A DNA stretch of 64,000 bases from Setaria digitata (lineage: Eukaryota; Nematoda; Chromadorea; Rhabditida; Setariidae). This document shows, piece after piece, positions 52,201 to 64,000 of this stretch. The stretch's first letter is position 1. Every line of letters begins with the position of its first letter. The notes beneath the pieces were generated by a model. That model searched no databases. It was not told where the DNA came from and worked only from the letters and a program-made list of their open reading frames with translations. The DNA lies in the NCBI GenBank assembly GCA_003640385.1, contig RCAB01000080.1, positions 124,001 through 188,000 on the forward strand. The letters run 5' to 3'. A program made the position numbers and the translations under genes.

Positions 52201-55200
52201 TCTTTGATGTGTCGCCTCTTCAAGTAAACCTCCAAAGGTAACAATTGGTGCAAGTAACGCAAAATACATAAAACAAAATGTAGCAACACACTGCAAATTT
52301 AATGAATCGGCGAAGTCAGACAAATACCAGGGAATTTTACGCTTTATATCCAAAATTAAGCCACCAAACAAACGACCGGTTCGTTTTAAAGCTGGATCAC
52401 TTGCATGGGAATCCTCTTCTTCTATTTCCTGAAATTACACTTCATAAGGCATCTGAATGATTAAAACCATAACTATCCAAAAGGTCATTTCATTTCTCTG
52501 CTTACAAATTTCTTCTCCACAAGTTATGCCTAAAATTTTCTGAATCACAACTTCTTGGATTTCAAAAATAAAAATCTGCCTTCAACCTATGCTTCAACGT
52601 TCCTAAAAATTGACCAGAAGCTCTCTAACTGATAAAGTCATAAAAGAATTTTGATAAAAGCTATTATACCTTTTTGGGGGCCGGAACTTTGGTGAGCAAC
52701 AATTCGTCACCATGTTTTCGTTTATCCTGTGATGGCAGCTTATTCGGTGGCTCGATTCTGATATTGGGATCCCACTCACCGGGTGGCAATACCGTAACCT
52801 GGGAAAAAGCAATAAAATAGTAACATAATCATCTAAAATAGGCTGAATATGTAATACTGTTCAAAACATTGCTCAAGAACCAAAATTTAAAAGTTTAAGA
52901 AGCTAAGCTAATAACGATGTAAATAGTGTTAAAACAGACCTGATCCAAAAACTCGTCAACACCATCCAAAAGATCATCGCTGTTTCGAGCTTTATATGCT
53001 ACATCATGGAATATCTATGAGAATTTTTAGATGAGAATAAAATTTTTACTGGATTAATCTTGAGAAGCAGATATGTCGCTTACAAATCCAGCTGTATAAA
53101 AATTCAATGAGTAGAGTTCAACACAACCTTTTCCCTACATTCAAATAATGATTAAAACTGTTAAGAGTAATTTAAATTTCACTGTATAAGGCTCTAAAAA
53201 ATATTCAGACCTCATCTGACATAAGCGTAGCGATGGCACGTCCAATTTCCCGATATTGCGCAACATTACCAGTAGGACCCAACAATACAAAAAAAAATCG
53301 AGTAGGAACAGGCACCTAAAATAAAAGTAGGAGAAATGATATAGAAAGAGGCTGACTTATGAGAAATCAGTGAGGTTAAAGAAAGGTAATCAAACAAGGA
53401 GAAAGTGAACATGAAAGTACAAAATAAATGCTTCAGAATAAACTACAGAATAATTCCAAAGATTTATGTAACAAATATTAAAACGACAATCAAAAATTTT
53501 GGGAATGAACTATGAGTCCAATATTTGGAGGACTGGAAAATTCGATGACAAAAAGAAAAAACTTAATTCAGTAAGATCGCCAAGTGTTGCGGCATTTTTC
53601 AGACGAACAAAAGCAGTGATATATCGAGTTAGAAAGTCTACTTCACCGACAAGTACATTGGATGCCTCCGTTCCAGATGGTAGTTTTTTCATGAAATGAA
53701 GATTCCCTTTTATATCAGCATGTGAACCTTCACGTGTCAACTCTTTCGGCGCTGTTCCGACCTGAAATACAAATAGTGTTTGAAACTCTTCAAATGCAAA
53801 GTAACATTGACACAACAACCAATATGAACGGTACTGACCAGTTCAATTCCAGGCTCACCTTTCACAATAATTATTATTACGCACTACTTTCTGACTCTAT
53901 TATTAAATTAATCTATAAGGACAAAATAATTATGCGACCCTCCATTCGGATAATTATACGGTGCGGTGTGCCTTTGTGATATTTTATTTATTTTACATAA
54001 TTGAACTCTTTTCAAAGGAAGAAAAATGATAATTTTCTTAAACTTTATTGTAGCTCATTCAATAAATTAGGGATTAATTAAACTAAACATATTAAAAACA
54101 CTACTTATCAGAACCTCTGTGATAAATGGAGAGCTATGTGGAATTCACTGCAAGCCTCGTGATTATTTATTACCATTTCCTTCAATTTCTGACGGAAATA
54201 CAGCTCCAAGTATTTGCAACATTTGGAAAACGATTAAAGATACGGGTACAAAGGCAAAGAAATTTGTTGCAAAAATTTATACAGCATATACTGTATGAAC
54301 ACATATGCATAGACGTTGATATTTTGCAAGTTTCCATTACTTTAATACTTTAAATAACTCATATAGCAAATGAAATAGATATATTTTCAATTTTACCGCA
54401 TCCTCTCTGCTTATATCGCTACACATATATATGTCAAAAATTAATGCAACATGTACTGTGTGTTGCGTAGACAGATATACCTTGTAAAATATTCATCCCT
54501 TTATATGTATAACCCTTAATAATCCCTAATCTCTTAATATAATCCTTAATATTTATATAACTCTTAATCCAATGGCATTTAAATAGAGAAGTGTATTATG
54601 TCCACTTTGTAAGATTATGGTGGAACCAAATGCCTCAACTGCACCTGTGCCATGAATAAATCAATCTCTTGAAATATATTTTGTTTCTTAGCTCCTAATT
54701 AATTTCAAGAGAACTAGTTCAATGAAGAGCTAGGTAACACACGCCTAGTGCAGATTAAAGTGCGTGAAATAAATAATGGGAAATCAATACGAAAAGTTAC
54801 TAGAATGAAAGTTTTGAATATATGCAAAATAAAACATCTAATCTCTGCCAATTCTTTCTCGTTCCTTCTCCATGACAATTTTCTTAGGGCTTCTTAGCAT
54901 AACAAATTGGTATTAGAGTATGAGGAAGAATATCCGTGAACGTGATCAGCTTCGTTGGAGGAATATACCGGTACATGAATTCCCCTCTTTCTCCTATCTT
55001 AGCAACTTTAATCATTTTCATACTATAGCTACTGTGTGCACTATACACTTCCGAACATCCAGGTGATTTAAAAAAAAATAAATAAATGAATAATAGTCGT
55101 TTGTGCTTTTTGTTAAATTTTCAAAAACTAGGGGAAAACATAATTGTTGCTAATCAAAATAAAGTAGTTTAAAAAAATTAGACTAAGTATTTGTTCCAAA

Positions 55201-58200
55201 CTGTCATTTCGTCTAATTTCGTCATTTTAACAACATTTGATTCTACCTATATTATATTTAAAAAAAATTACTTGCTTACCTTAACTTAAAAAAGAATGCC
55301 TGATACATTTATCCCTCACCACCAAACTATCAGAAATAAAAACAAGAAAATTAAGGGAATTTCAGGCCAAGAAAACATTCTCGAATAAGAAAACTAAAAA
55401 GACGACAATTCTTAAAACTAAAACAAAAAAAAAATCCCGAAATAGATTTCATCAGGAAAAAAGCAATATGAGAGAAAACTACATTTGATAAAAGTTTTCT
55501 GAAAATATCTCGTCTTCATGTCTCTGATTCTACCTTTTGCCACATCATAAGGAATTAGTTTCTTGGAAATTCATGAATTTTCAGCTTATAAATGCAGTCA
55601 GTGAATACGAATATTCTGAATAGACTCCGAATTTTCTAAGGTACCTTAACTTCGATAAAATAAAAAAATTTGAAATTGGTATTCATTCAAATATAATAAA
55701 CAACTCACTTCCTAGACCACTCGGCCACGATCTCAACGACTCATGAGTGAACTCCGCAAATGTGACGTAATTAAAAAAATCTTCTAGTAAGAAATAAAAA
55801 ACAGCCGGAAGTAAAATACATTGAAAAATTCAGTGAATTAAAATTCCGATAATAAAAAATAACAAAGCTCTAACGTCATTAATTAGGAGGATGAAAATGT
55901 TGAGGCAGCTTGACACGAACATTATAATCAGGGACCCCAGTAAAGTTAATATAGTTAATTAAATGGAATATTAGAACGGTTTCACCAAAAAATTGTAGTA
56001 TACTGAGATCAAGCTTTTTTAAATGATGAAGAATGAGTGCTATTAAAATAATTAATGAAGACATTTTCAGAAAACTTTTATCAAATGTAATTATTACCCC
56101 ATCTGCATTGACCTAAACAGTTCTGTCCGAATTACCCAAGACATAGGTGGATGAACACAATGGCTAAAAACAGTGATCAATTAAGAAGGTTAGAATGCAC
56201 AAAACAGAAGTTATGTCAAAAGGAAAAAAATTACTTCTGGTAGTTTCAAATTCGGTGTTTTCGGAGATACTTCAGCGCTTTCGCTTATCGTCTCCTCCTG
56301 AAACTTCCCGAGATTCCGCCCATGCGAAAATGTTTTACCAATGTCAGATATTGAGCGTACTGCATTGAGGAAGCCACTCTGTGAACAGCCATTGCCATTG
56401 CCTGCCCCACGCGCCTCAACAAGAAGAAAAGATGAATAACCCTTGATTTCCACCTTCATTCCGTTCATTTTCATGCGACAGTAGCCATTTTCGCTCATTA
56501 TTTATATCCCACAATAATAAGTAATAGTAATAATGAACAAAAATAATTCCTTTAACATTATTAATTGTAACAAGAACTACTATTACAATCCATTAATATA
56601 ATCACTAATTTTATTATTGCTAATCGTTATTACTATTATCGCTATGTATTGTTAATTATAATTATTACTATCAATCATTATTACCAATTATTATTATTAA
56701 TTAATAATGGTTAATATATATTATTATCACCATTATTATTATTGATTATTATGGACCAATTATTATTACCAATTATTATCATTACTATTATTGTTAATTA
56801 TTATATCATTACAAATATTACAATATTACTAATTATTATTATTATTATAACATTGATTCTCGTTTCCTTGGATGATTTTTCTACAAATACAACACTGCTA
56901 CCCATAGCTTATAACAAACTACAAACTTTACCTAATTTAAGGCAGGGTGAATGATCACAAAAATAAATGAGAAAACACATATACTGTACGAAACTGATAA
57001 TACGAGTAACAGAAATTTCTTATTGCTACCGTTTTCGATATTAAAGAAAATATTAATTGAGTAGTTAAGAAGGTCTACGGCAAAGGTCCAGATAAGATCA
57101 CAACCGATTCACGTATGCACTTCAAGCTGTACGCTAATTAATTTTTTTGTTTGTCTACGCCAAAAACACTGTGATGTTAATCCTGACTGAACAATAAGCT
57201 TAATCCCAACATGCATCACTTGACGAATTAAGAAGAGAGCAGAATTTAAATACCTGTTCATATTGATGAGTATGCCTTTTTGACAGTACATTACGTACTT
57301 CATCAACTTCAGTCTCCTCTAGTTGTCCAGTTGCTACTAAATTTTCCAGAATTTCATCTAAAATTTTTTTTTCCTTAATTCTAGAAGCAAAAGAGAAAGG
57401 CGAGAAAACATGAAAGATAGCTAATACAATCTGTTTACAGTTGATTACATATTCAATTCGAAATTCATTGGGCTAAGTGATAAACAAAATGTGATTGTAA
57501 TTTCATTTCTCTCTGGAACTACTCTGAGAATGAGAAAAATTTTTAAACATGAAAATTAAGCCAATATATTTGAACTGAAGATTGGTATACAACTAACCAA
57601 CAAGTTCAGGGAACTCTTTCGCTTCAGAATCCATGATAATAACACCATTCATCAGGCAGGAGCGTAACTGGAAGAGAGCATGTAGCGAGAGAGTTGCTAC
57701 GTGTGGCTTCGACCAACGGTTGCCGCCTTCCTCGACATCCTCTTCGAATTTAACCCATCTGGCCGTTTCACGCCATTCCTCAACCATTCCAGAACGCGTT
57801 AATTCTCCCATTTCCGTGAATAATGCTGGTAGCTCGCTTTGTTCTTTCAGTAAAAACATCACTCGTGCACTGGGAGCTAGAAATTCCAGCATAAATTTCT
57901 GGATCTTCAAGATAATTAGTCCTCCGACAAATCCAGCACCACTCCAGTTATTTTGCTTATCCATTCTTATGAATGTAGCGTGCCTTGTTCAGTTTATGCA
58001 TGCAAAGAAAGTGTGCGAAGGAGCATTAGTTAAACCCGAGAAAAGTTGTGATAGAAAGCTACAAGCTACGACAGAAATATTCCAAAATTTATCGACGATT
58101 TCTAATGCATTTATGACTTACCGTCATAAATAGCTTTTTCCTTGGCTTAACATCAAATTTTCCTTTTTTTTCTTTACACAGTAGAACGGTGTTTTCTCTC

Positions 58201-58885
58201 CCTTCTTGAAGGGATAACTATTTTATTGTCAAATAAAAGTAACTTCCTCCAGGTGAACAATTCACACACTGGAAGTATTATAATTTACAAGAAGTCATCA
58301 AAATTGTTAAATGAGTATGTGAAAAGAATTATTTGAGTGAATTTCTGATCTGCAGCAGTCCCACTGAATTTTGTTTTCGATTAATTAAAATAAAATGGGA
58401 ACCAAAAAAAAACTGTAAAGAAAGAAAAATTCTCGTCCACCTCAGTCAACGTTTGTTAATCCACTAGATCAATTTCTTAATTACTAATCAAGACCTTTTT
58501 AAATTTGTCCTTCCGAAGTGAAATAATATTAAATGTAAATCAGTTAAGGAAGAAGCAACTTACCAAGATCAGCTAGATGCTGAGACTGATCAGTGCTGTC
58601 CAGGTGACGAGTCATTCTTCGCTTCCGTTCCGCGACGTCAGTCATTTCAACATAAGTATCCCAAATGCTTCCACGATGTTTCAGGTTCTGATACTCACTC
58701 TGTTCAGCTTCCGCAAGTGGTGCACGTTGCGTTTCAACGTTTGATGCTGGTGGTGGGATAACATTAACAGCAGCAGCAGTCTGCTGCTTCGTGGAAGGCA
58801 GCGAAGTGGATGTCTGTGATGGCGACGGTGATACAGATGGCATCTCATTGTTGCTGGCATCACCATCAACCTTCGTATCGGACAT
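46201..58885 (-). CDS. SLC4 bicarbonate transporter, Na-coupled type
   Basis: Plasma-membrane HCO3- transporter for pH and chloride control. Exons 5'-3': 58564-58885, 57598-57876, 57254-57357, 56235-56414, about 53567-53761, 53211-53315, 52940-53014, 52670-52798, 52198-52428, 51693-51923, 51421-51549, 51239-51361, 50765-50893, 49842-49988, 49459-49623, 48871-49046, 48329-48508, 47864-48006, 47510-47670, 47115-47347, 46201-46357; about 1,197 aa. The cytoplasmic domain carries [18 protein letters not shown] and [10 protein letters not shown]. The membrane domain has [37 protein letters not shown], a Cys- and sequon-bearing outer loop, [19 protein letters not shown] and [23 protein letters not shown] matches the Na-driven branch rather than AE-type GFSGPLLVFE, so an ABTS-1/NDCBE-like role is likely but not proven. 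The tail is acidic. Exon 12 ends with a GC donor; exon 5 to 6 does not close in phase. Confidence 0.92.
53084..53134 (-). other. candidate 51-nt cassette exon of the SLC4 gene
   Basis: Between SLC4 exons 6 and 7 a 51-nt segment is flanked by TGTAG and GTAAGC, is open in the correct phase (0/0) and would insert 17 residues including [11 protein letters not shown] between MSDE and IFHDVA. The flanking introns would be 76 and 69 nt. Skipping it restores the normal family sequence, so if used it is alternative. Confidence 0.35.
56512..56850. repeat. ATT-rich microsatellite in SLC4 intron
   Basis: About 340 bp of imperfect ATT/ATTATT with AATTATT variants, on both sides of inverted pieces, within the intron between SLC4 exons 3 and 4. 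Confidence 0.85.
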
Positions 58886-61800
58886 GTCTAATGATCAGCA
58901 ACAATACGTGTATGTTTCCCAGAGGAGCAGCAACTGGGTGAGAATGTCTTCTGTATTTGGAGTCTTAAGCACGTTTAGATTCAGCGTTGCAGTGCTACGT
59001 ATTCGCGTGATAGTAGAATCAATAAGGAGGTGACATCTGAGTTAAGGCCTGTTAAAAGACCTCCATCGGAAGGACCCATAGAGCAGATGAATAGAGAGAG
59101 CAGTCCAAGAACAGACCACAGCCTATGCAAAAGCACTAGGAGTGCCAGCTTCTCAATCTAGTCCAGAATCGATTAGATTTACTATCCTTACCTTCTTCCT
59201 TCAACCGAATCTGCTTTCACCTACACTACTTACTGTCTCTCTCCATATGTCTATGTCTCTCTATGTGTAATATTCTTGCTAGCTAAACGAACAGCTGTTT
59301 CTAGACCAATGACTTACTGGTTCGCCACAGTTTCATGGCTGATGACCAGACAGCACTTGCTACAACGGAATTCTGTCCGGAAGGAAGTGAGCACCTGTAC
59401 ACTGCAGTACACAAAAACAGAAGTACGAGTTTGCACCTGCCCCCATTCTTAGTAAGCTGAAAACATTGACACTGACTACTCCTGTTGGGAATTACACTTG
59501 CTGAGGCATCTGGTAGCCTGGAAGGTTACGCTTCTTGCTAGTTAGACAGAGGTCTTGTCCTGCATCTGTAGATCGGAATCACTCATTGACTTGAGACTCA
59601 AGGCTGAACACTTTGGCCAACAAATGATTGCAGAGAAAAAATTTCGCACGGCAAAAATTTGTTTTCGGTTTCTCACCTACAGAAAGTGCATCTGCTGGTG
59701 TTAAGTGAATCAGCTGTAATGTTCCCGGGAGACAAAGCCTCCACGAACTTCTCGAAATGACAGTGGCGAACGACGGAACAGAAAAACACAAGTTAAAAAC
59801 AGTTATGCTCGGTGAAGAAATTGCTTAAAGCAATTTGTGTTGCATAAAAAAACAAGCCACTTAATAACCACCACAAGTATTCCTAGCAGACAAGTAGATA
59901 CTTGCTTAATAATTAAGTCAAAAACTTGACTCATAACGCTTAATTAACAGTTGACTGATACTGTCGCTAAATTTGTGTAGAAAATGAGGGGAATTAAGTA
60001 GTCCGGGAATATTTGTCATGAGAAGTGAATATATATTATACGTTACTGGGTAAACAAGGTTCGTAAAAACATTCTTTCACGGTTTATGAATTTGCAAAGA
60101 GACACATGTGGAGAGATTCAGGAACACGGTACTTTTCTTTTCTCACGGCCATGTTCTCGCCCGACTTCGGAGAATATTCAAATGAATCCGCAAAACAGAA
60201 GAGGCCAATGATCGTAACACAGTGCTCATTAGTCTTCTGTAGGCATCCGACAAACAAAAGTTTTAATTTATTCCCAAATGATTGCTGTATTGTTTAATTT
60301 TTTCACGAGCAGCCAGTGCCTGTTAATGCCAACAGCAGTATTTCAGGCCAGCTCTACCTTTCATTTCGCATTTAGCACCTTGCGGATGAGTCACTCAGTG
60401 TGTATGCTTCGCAATCTTTCGTTAATCGAAATATTGCTAATTGCTCATAAACAGTATGCTATTTTCTGCGAAATGATTGACAAAGAAGGGAAATTTCACT
60501 GTCTCATCGTGTCAGGCCAAGGCTGTGGTCAGATGTCAGTGACCGGACATTTCACCTTCATTCCTGCCGGGACGAATAAGTAATTACTTCCGGTTGCGAT
60601 TCTGCACTCTTGGTCCTTGTGTCGCTATTTTACAGACATGGAAGTGTTATCAGCCTATATCATTATTGCTTGAGTATCAGTTCGGAAATGGTTTAAGAAT
60701 CCTACACTGTAGAGGGACTGAGTCAAAATGAAACTTATAAATAGAAGTAGCAATGCCGTAGTTGAATTTCATAAGTAAAAATGTAGTAGTAGTCGTGAAT
60801 CACAACTTCAATCTGTCCCTCACTCTCTCTCCACTCACTCTTTCTCTGTCACACACTACATCCTTCAAGTGACAACAACAAGTATCAGTGATTGATAAAT
60901 ACTACAGTGATCATTGTCTTGTCAACACTATTATAACTTTATCGATCTTACCTTTTAGTATCAAAAAATGAACAGAAAACAATAACTGTTTCCTCTTCTC
61001 TCTCTCTCTCCCTCTCTCTCGCATAATGAATGATATGTGATCAGAAAGACTCATTTAATGACAAATATTAAACAGATAAGTAGATGAAGATATATTGTAG
61101 TACAGGCAGGAATGACATTAGGATGAATGCTGGGGGATATTTTGGAGTGAAATGAAGAAATAAGAAGATTAAAACTCCAAGGGAAAAGGTGAATAGAATG
61201 CCAGTTTGAAAAGGAGACAGAAGTAGCAGTGTAAGCGTAAGAGTATGCGTAGAACACGTAAACATTTAACGTCCACTGCGATTTTTCCTTCAATTTGTAA
61301 AAAGTTGAGGAGGTCCAGCACTAACCTCTTTTACCTATCTACTTACTATACATCAGTCTGAATGCTAGTGACAATCTGCCAGGAAAAGATTCCTGCTTTT
61401 TAACTGATCAAAATCAATCGTTCAGCAAAAAGCATCCTGTAATTCATCCAGTCATAAGTTTTTCCTACGGGGAAAGTTTCCCCCGAAAGAACTGAAATGT
61501 CAAATTTCAAAAATAAGCTTGTGGGAAGTGCTTTACCAATGAAGAAAATGGATGGAGCTTCAGCGGATAATGAATAAACAATGACGAGATCAAGAGGAGA
61601 AGAAAAAAATTAAAGCTTGAAATTGAAATCTCGATCAGTCTGGAGGGGAAAAGGAAGAAGGAAGAAGCCAGTAAATTGGAACAGAAAAAGCACCATCCAT
61701 CCATCAACAAGGTTCTATCCAGAAGAATCGATACCACTAAGCCTCACATGTCCTCACCCCGACATTTCATCATACATCTACATCATTCAAAAAGCACTAA

Positions 61801-63116
61801 CCGAAAATCTGAGCTCTCATGCTTTGGTAGCTAAGTCAGATCCAAACGATTCAGTGTACGATTTTGCCTGCCAACCAAAATTAAACTTTCTCATTCTGAC
61901 ATTTTCAGTTCAGCGATATCAAACTAGTGGAGGCAGTTGCCAGTAGAACTTAATTTTAAAGCTTACCCTAGCAGTCTTCTAAGTGGAAGAGATTTCTTTG
62001 ACCTTGCTGTCAGGTTTCTTTCCTCTACTGGATAAATGGATCACAGAAGGGACATGACCAGAAATAAACTTCGTTATCAATATGTTTGCTTCCATTTCTC
62101 GTGAAAAGAAAGGAAACAATTTAAATTCAACTTCGAAATGAAGAGTTTATGAGTAACCATAAACTATTTTCTACAGGTGAAAAAGAAGGCAATATTTTGC
62201 TATGGGAGTGACAGTTTGAGAAGCAAGATACTGATAAGAGAAATGACATCAGTAAATAAGAAAGGTTATGTTGAAACAGAAAGTAAAAAGCATCTGCTTT
62301 TTACTTCAAAAATTGCAGTTAAGACTGATTGATAACCTTATGTTCTTAGTGGAACTGATATGATGAAGTAGATTGAGTGGCGTTAGTCTCAGAGAAAGTA
62401 GATGAAAGCAAAGATACAATGTAGCTGTTTGTTGTGAACAAAAGTGAAAAAAATTTGATAGCCAGGAAAGAGATATCTGTTGCTTCGGATCAACTTCTAA
62501 GAAGAGTATCAAAATACAACTAGGGTTACAGAAGTTTGCATACAGACAATCTCACCTGATTCACATTCCTTCTAATTCAATCTAGTCAAGATCAAACTCA
62601 AAAATTTATTTTGTTCAAGTTAATTGCTATTTTTCCCCCTTAAATTATTATCACTTTCTGTTTGTTTTGCGAATAAATAATTCAGGGACAATAGTAACAT
62701 GAAGCGAAACAACTGTTTATCCACCCCTGTGCTACCGATCGATAATATTCATTGGTTATTCAAAACTATTAAACTCAAAAAAATTAGAAAAAGTGATGAT
62801 AATTACCCACTCAATTATTGCTCCTTTCCCGTCACATAGCATTAAAAAAACTTGGTCCTTACTAACAAGCGCGAGGCCATTCCTTTACAGAAAGAGGAGG
62901 AAAAAACACAGAGATTCTGAGTGTGAAGCCGAGACTGAATCGTTAAAACTAGATCTAGCATTTCACTTAACAGCAATCGGAAAAACACCATCCCGGGAAT
63001 GCTCGGTCATTGACTTGTCCTGTTTCATTTTGCGAAAAGGAATTTATGAAGTTATTCATCTAGGGATATTTAAAATGTTATTTTATACGACGTCATAAGA
63101 AACAATATATGTCACT
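58886..63116. other. upstream region of the SLC4 gene, no gene called
   Basis: 4.2 kb. The first 1.8 kb is GC-richer than usual for the window and should include the SLC4 promoter and possible noncoding 5' exons. A minus-strand segment near 59685-59791 ends in a good GTGAG donor but has no clear acceptor partner. A 101-codon plus-strand frame lies at 60278-60583. The rest is AT-rich with a CT microsatellite. Confidence 0.35.
60991..61020. repeat. (CT)n microsatellite
   Basis: About 30 bp of TCTCTC with one CC interruption. Confidence 0.8.
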
Positions 63117-63497
63117 TCAGTGCTTGCACTTTTTACGTCTAGTTCCCATCTGTGTTTCTGTTCGCAAGTCTTCGAAGTTCGCGACCACAACTCAGTTGGT
63201 ACAATAAATTATTTTGCTAAAAAAATTTGTTCGGAAGTAGATGGTATTACTTAGTTGAGGTATCTTCTCTGTAACCTTCCTTACAGAATTTATTATTTCA
63301 CCGATGTTTCTTTTCAGGGAATTTGCCCTGAAAAGCACGTTTTCGCTGGAATCAACGTCCATCTGTTCCTCCTCAACACAAGTCAAATTTTTAGCCTAAA
63401 ACAATTAAAAGTTTTCGTAATGGTATTTCTCTTGGTGACATATCTTGCACACCGGTACTTTTTGGAGTTTCTCAAGCACTGTGCACTTTGCAAACAT
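63117..63497 (-). CDS. small unrecognised protein, three exons
   Basis: Exons 63459-63497, 63251-63395 and 63117-63190 join in phase to 85 aa ending at TGA 63117-63119. The first ATG follows TTCTTTCAG directly, as in a trans-spliced start; an unseen upstream exon is the alternative. The middle exon is convincing: acidic EEEQMDVDSSENV followed by an amphipathic helix-like stretch with NIGEIINSVRKVTEKI. The C-terminus is basic (GTRRKKCKH). No signal peptide or membrane segment, so a cytosolic or nuclear protein is likely. The acceptor of the last exon is a weaker AACTGAG. I do not recognise a family. Confidence 0.5.
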
Positions 63498-64000
63498 CTG
63501 AAAGAATTCCGGTAATTCCAGGGAGAGGCCTCTGTGTGGTGTTATGGCATAGCTAACCAAACAATCAGCACAATAATCGTTTCATTCCAGGCTAAATATG
63601 TCAAGCAAAATGATGGCGACATATGAGTGAAACTTCTCACTTCTCACTGTTTGTTTTTAGAAAAAATGTTCTTCTGGACGAACTAAATTTGCTTGCTATC
63701 AGAGTTCAGTATCAATCACTTCTGAACAAATTTCCTTCTGAGCGATGTTTGAATAAGATCAACTCAGTGAACCGTAAAACTAAGTGGTTGTTTTTCAAAT
63801 GTCAGTCTCTTTCTGATTTATTTGTATGACATTTTACTTCTTTTTTAATCTTCAGAAGGTCAATTCCGTGCGCATTTCTCCCAGTTAATTGTTAAATAAT
63901 TTATTTGAGAGTTCAAACTACACAATGATATTTCTGTTAATTTGGCCATTTAGGCAAATTTTGTAATAATAAGCATGCATTTTAAAAGAACTGCAATTAT
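63498..64000. other. right flank
   Basis: AT-rich sequence upstream of the small three-exon gene. An open plus-strand frame at 63623-63829 has no recognisable content or splice context. Nothing else is supported. Confidence 0.4.

Noticed and set aside
57633..58133. 166-codon plus-strand frame, the longest single frame after the phosphatase exon
   Set aside because: It is antisense to SLC4 exon 2, whose minus-strand reading is strongly conserved. The frame is a shadow.
1..64000. CRISPR arrays, bacterial operons, tRNA or rRNA genes
   Set aside because: No spaced direct repeats, ribosome-binding sites, tRNA cloverleaf or rRNA sequence noticed by eye; a tRNAscan-SE/Infernal run would settle small RNA genes.

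Overview
The window is nuclear DNA of a nematode, most probably a clade III (spirurid/filarial) species. It is AT-rich. Genes are split into many small exons separated by introns of about 60 nt to over 3 kb, most acceptors are TTTCAG-like, and several genes have an acceptor just upstream of the first ATG, as expected for spliced-leader trans-splicing. Closest known proteins, judged by eye from conserved motifs, are animal proteins. No prokaryotic gene organisation is present. All gene models come from manual splicing by homology, frame and phase; none has transcript support.

Layout: (1) 248-7849, plus: a CTD small phosphatase of the SCP/CTDSP family with a long N-terminal extension. (2) 12276-12821, plus: a small secreted Gly-rich protein. 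(3) 13325-24135, minus: a complete 24-exon SON homologue (RS-rich region, SON core, G-patch, double-stranded-RNA-binding domain), convergent with gene 2 and apparently sharing a palindromic poly(A) signal with it. (4) 26620-28222, plus: a four-exon single-pass membrane protein I do not recognise, divergent from SON. (5) 30986-35240, minus: a proton-coupled oligopeptide transporter (POT/PTR2, SLC15). (6) 41635-43623, minus: a TMEM41A-like VTT-domain protein. (7) 46201-58885, minus: an SLC4 bicarbonate transporter of the Na-coupled type, about 1,197 aa. (8) 63117-63497, minus: a small three-exon gene of unknown function.

The genes have no shared pathway. SON and the CTD phosphatase both act in nuclear transcription/splicing; the POT and SLC4 proteins are plasma-membrane transporters linked to pH and solute balance; TMEM41A-like proteins act in ER lipid handling. 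I see no operon: neighbouring genes are kilobases apart and often in opposite orientation.

Between genes lie AT-rich flanks with microsatellites (TA, CA, ATT, CT), plus several GC-richer islands with coding-like frames that no gene above explains (9.8-10.9, 17.0-17.5, 35.3-35.8, 37.3-38.5 and 60.1-60.6 kb). The most useful oddities are two probable GC-AG introns, two places where splice phase does not close (SON exon 6 to 8; SLC4 exon 5 to 6), a 51-nt in-frame candidate cassette exon in SLC4, and candidate unannotated small genes around 35.5 and 37.5-38.5 kb. I found no convincing new multi-gene system.
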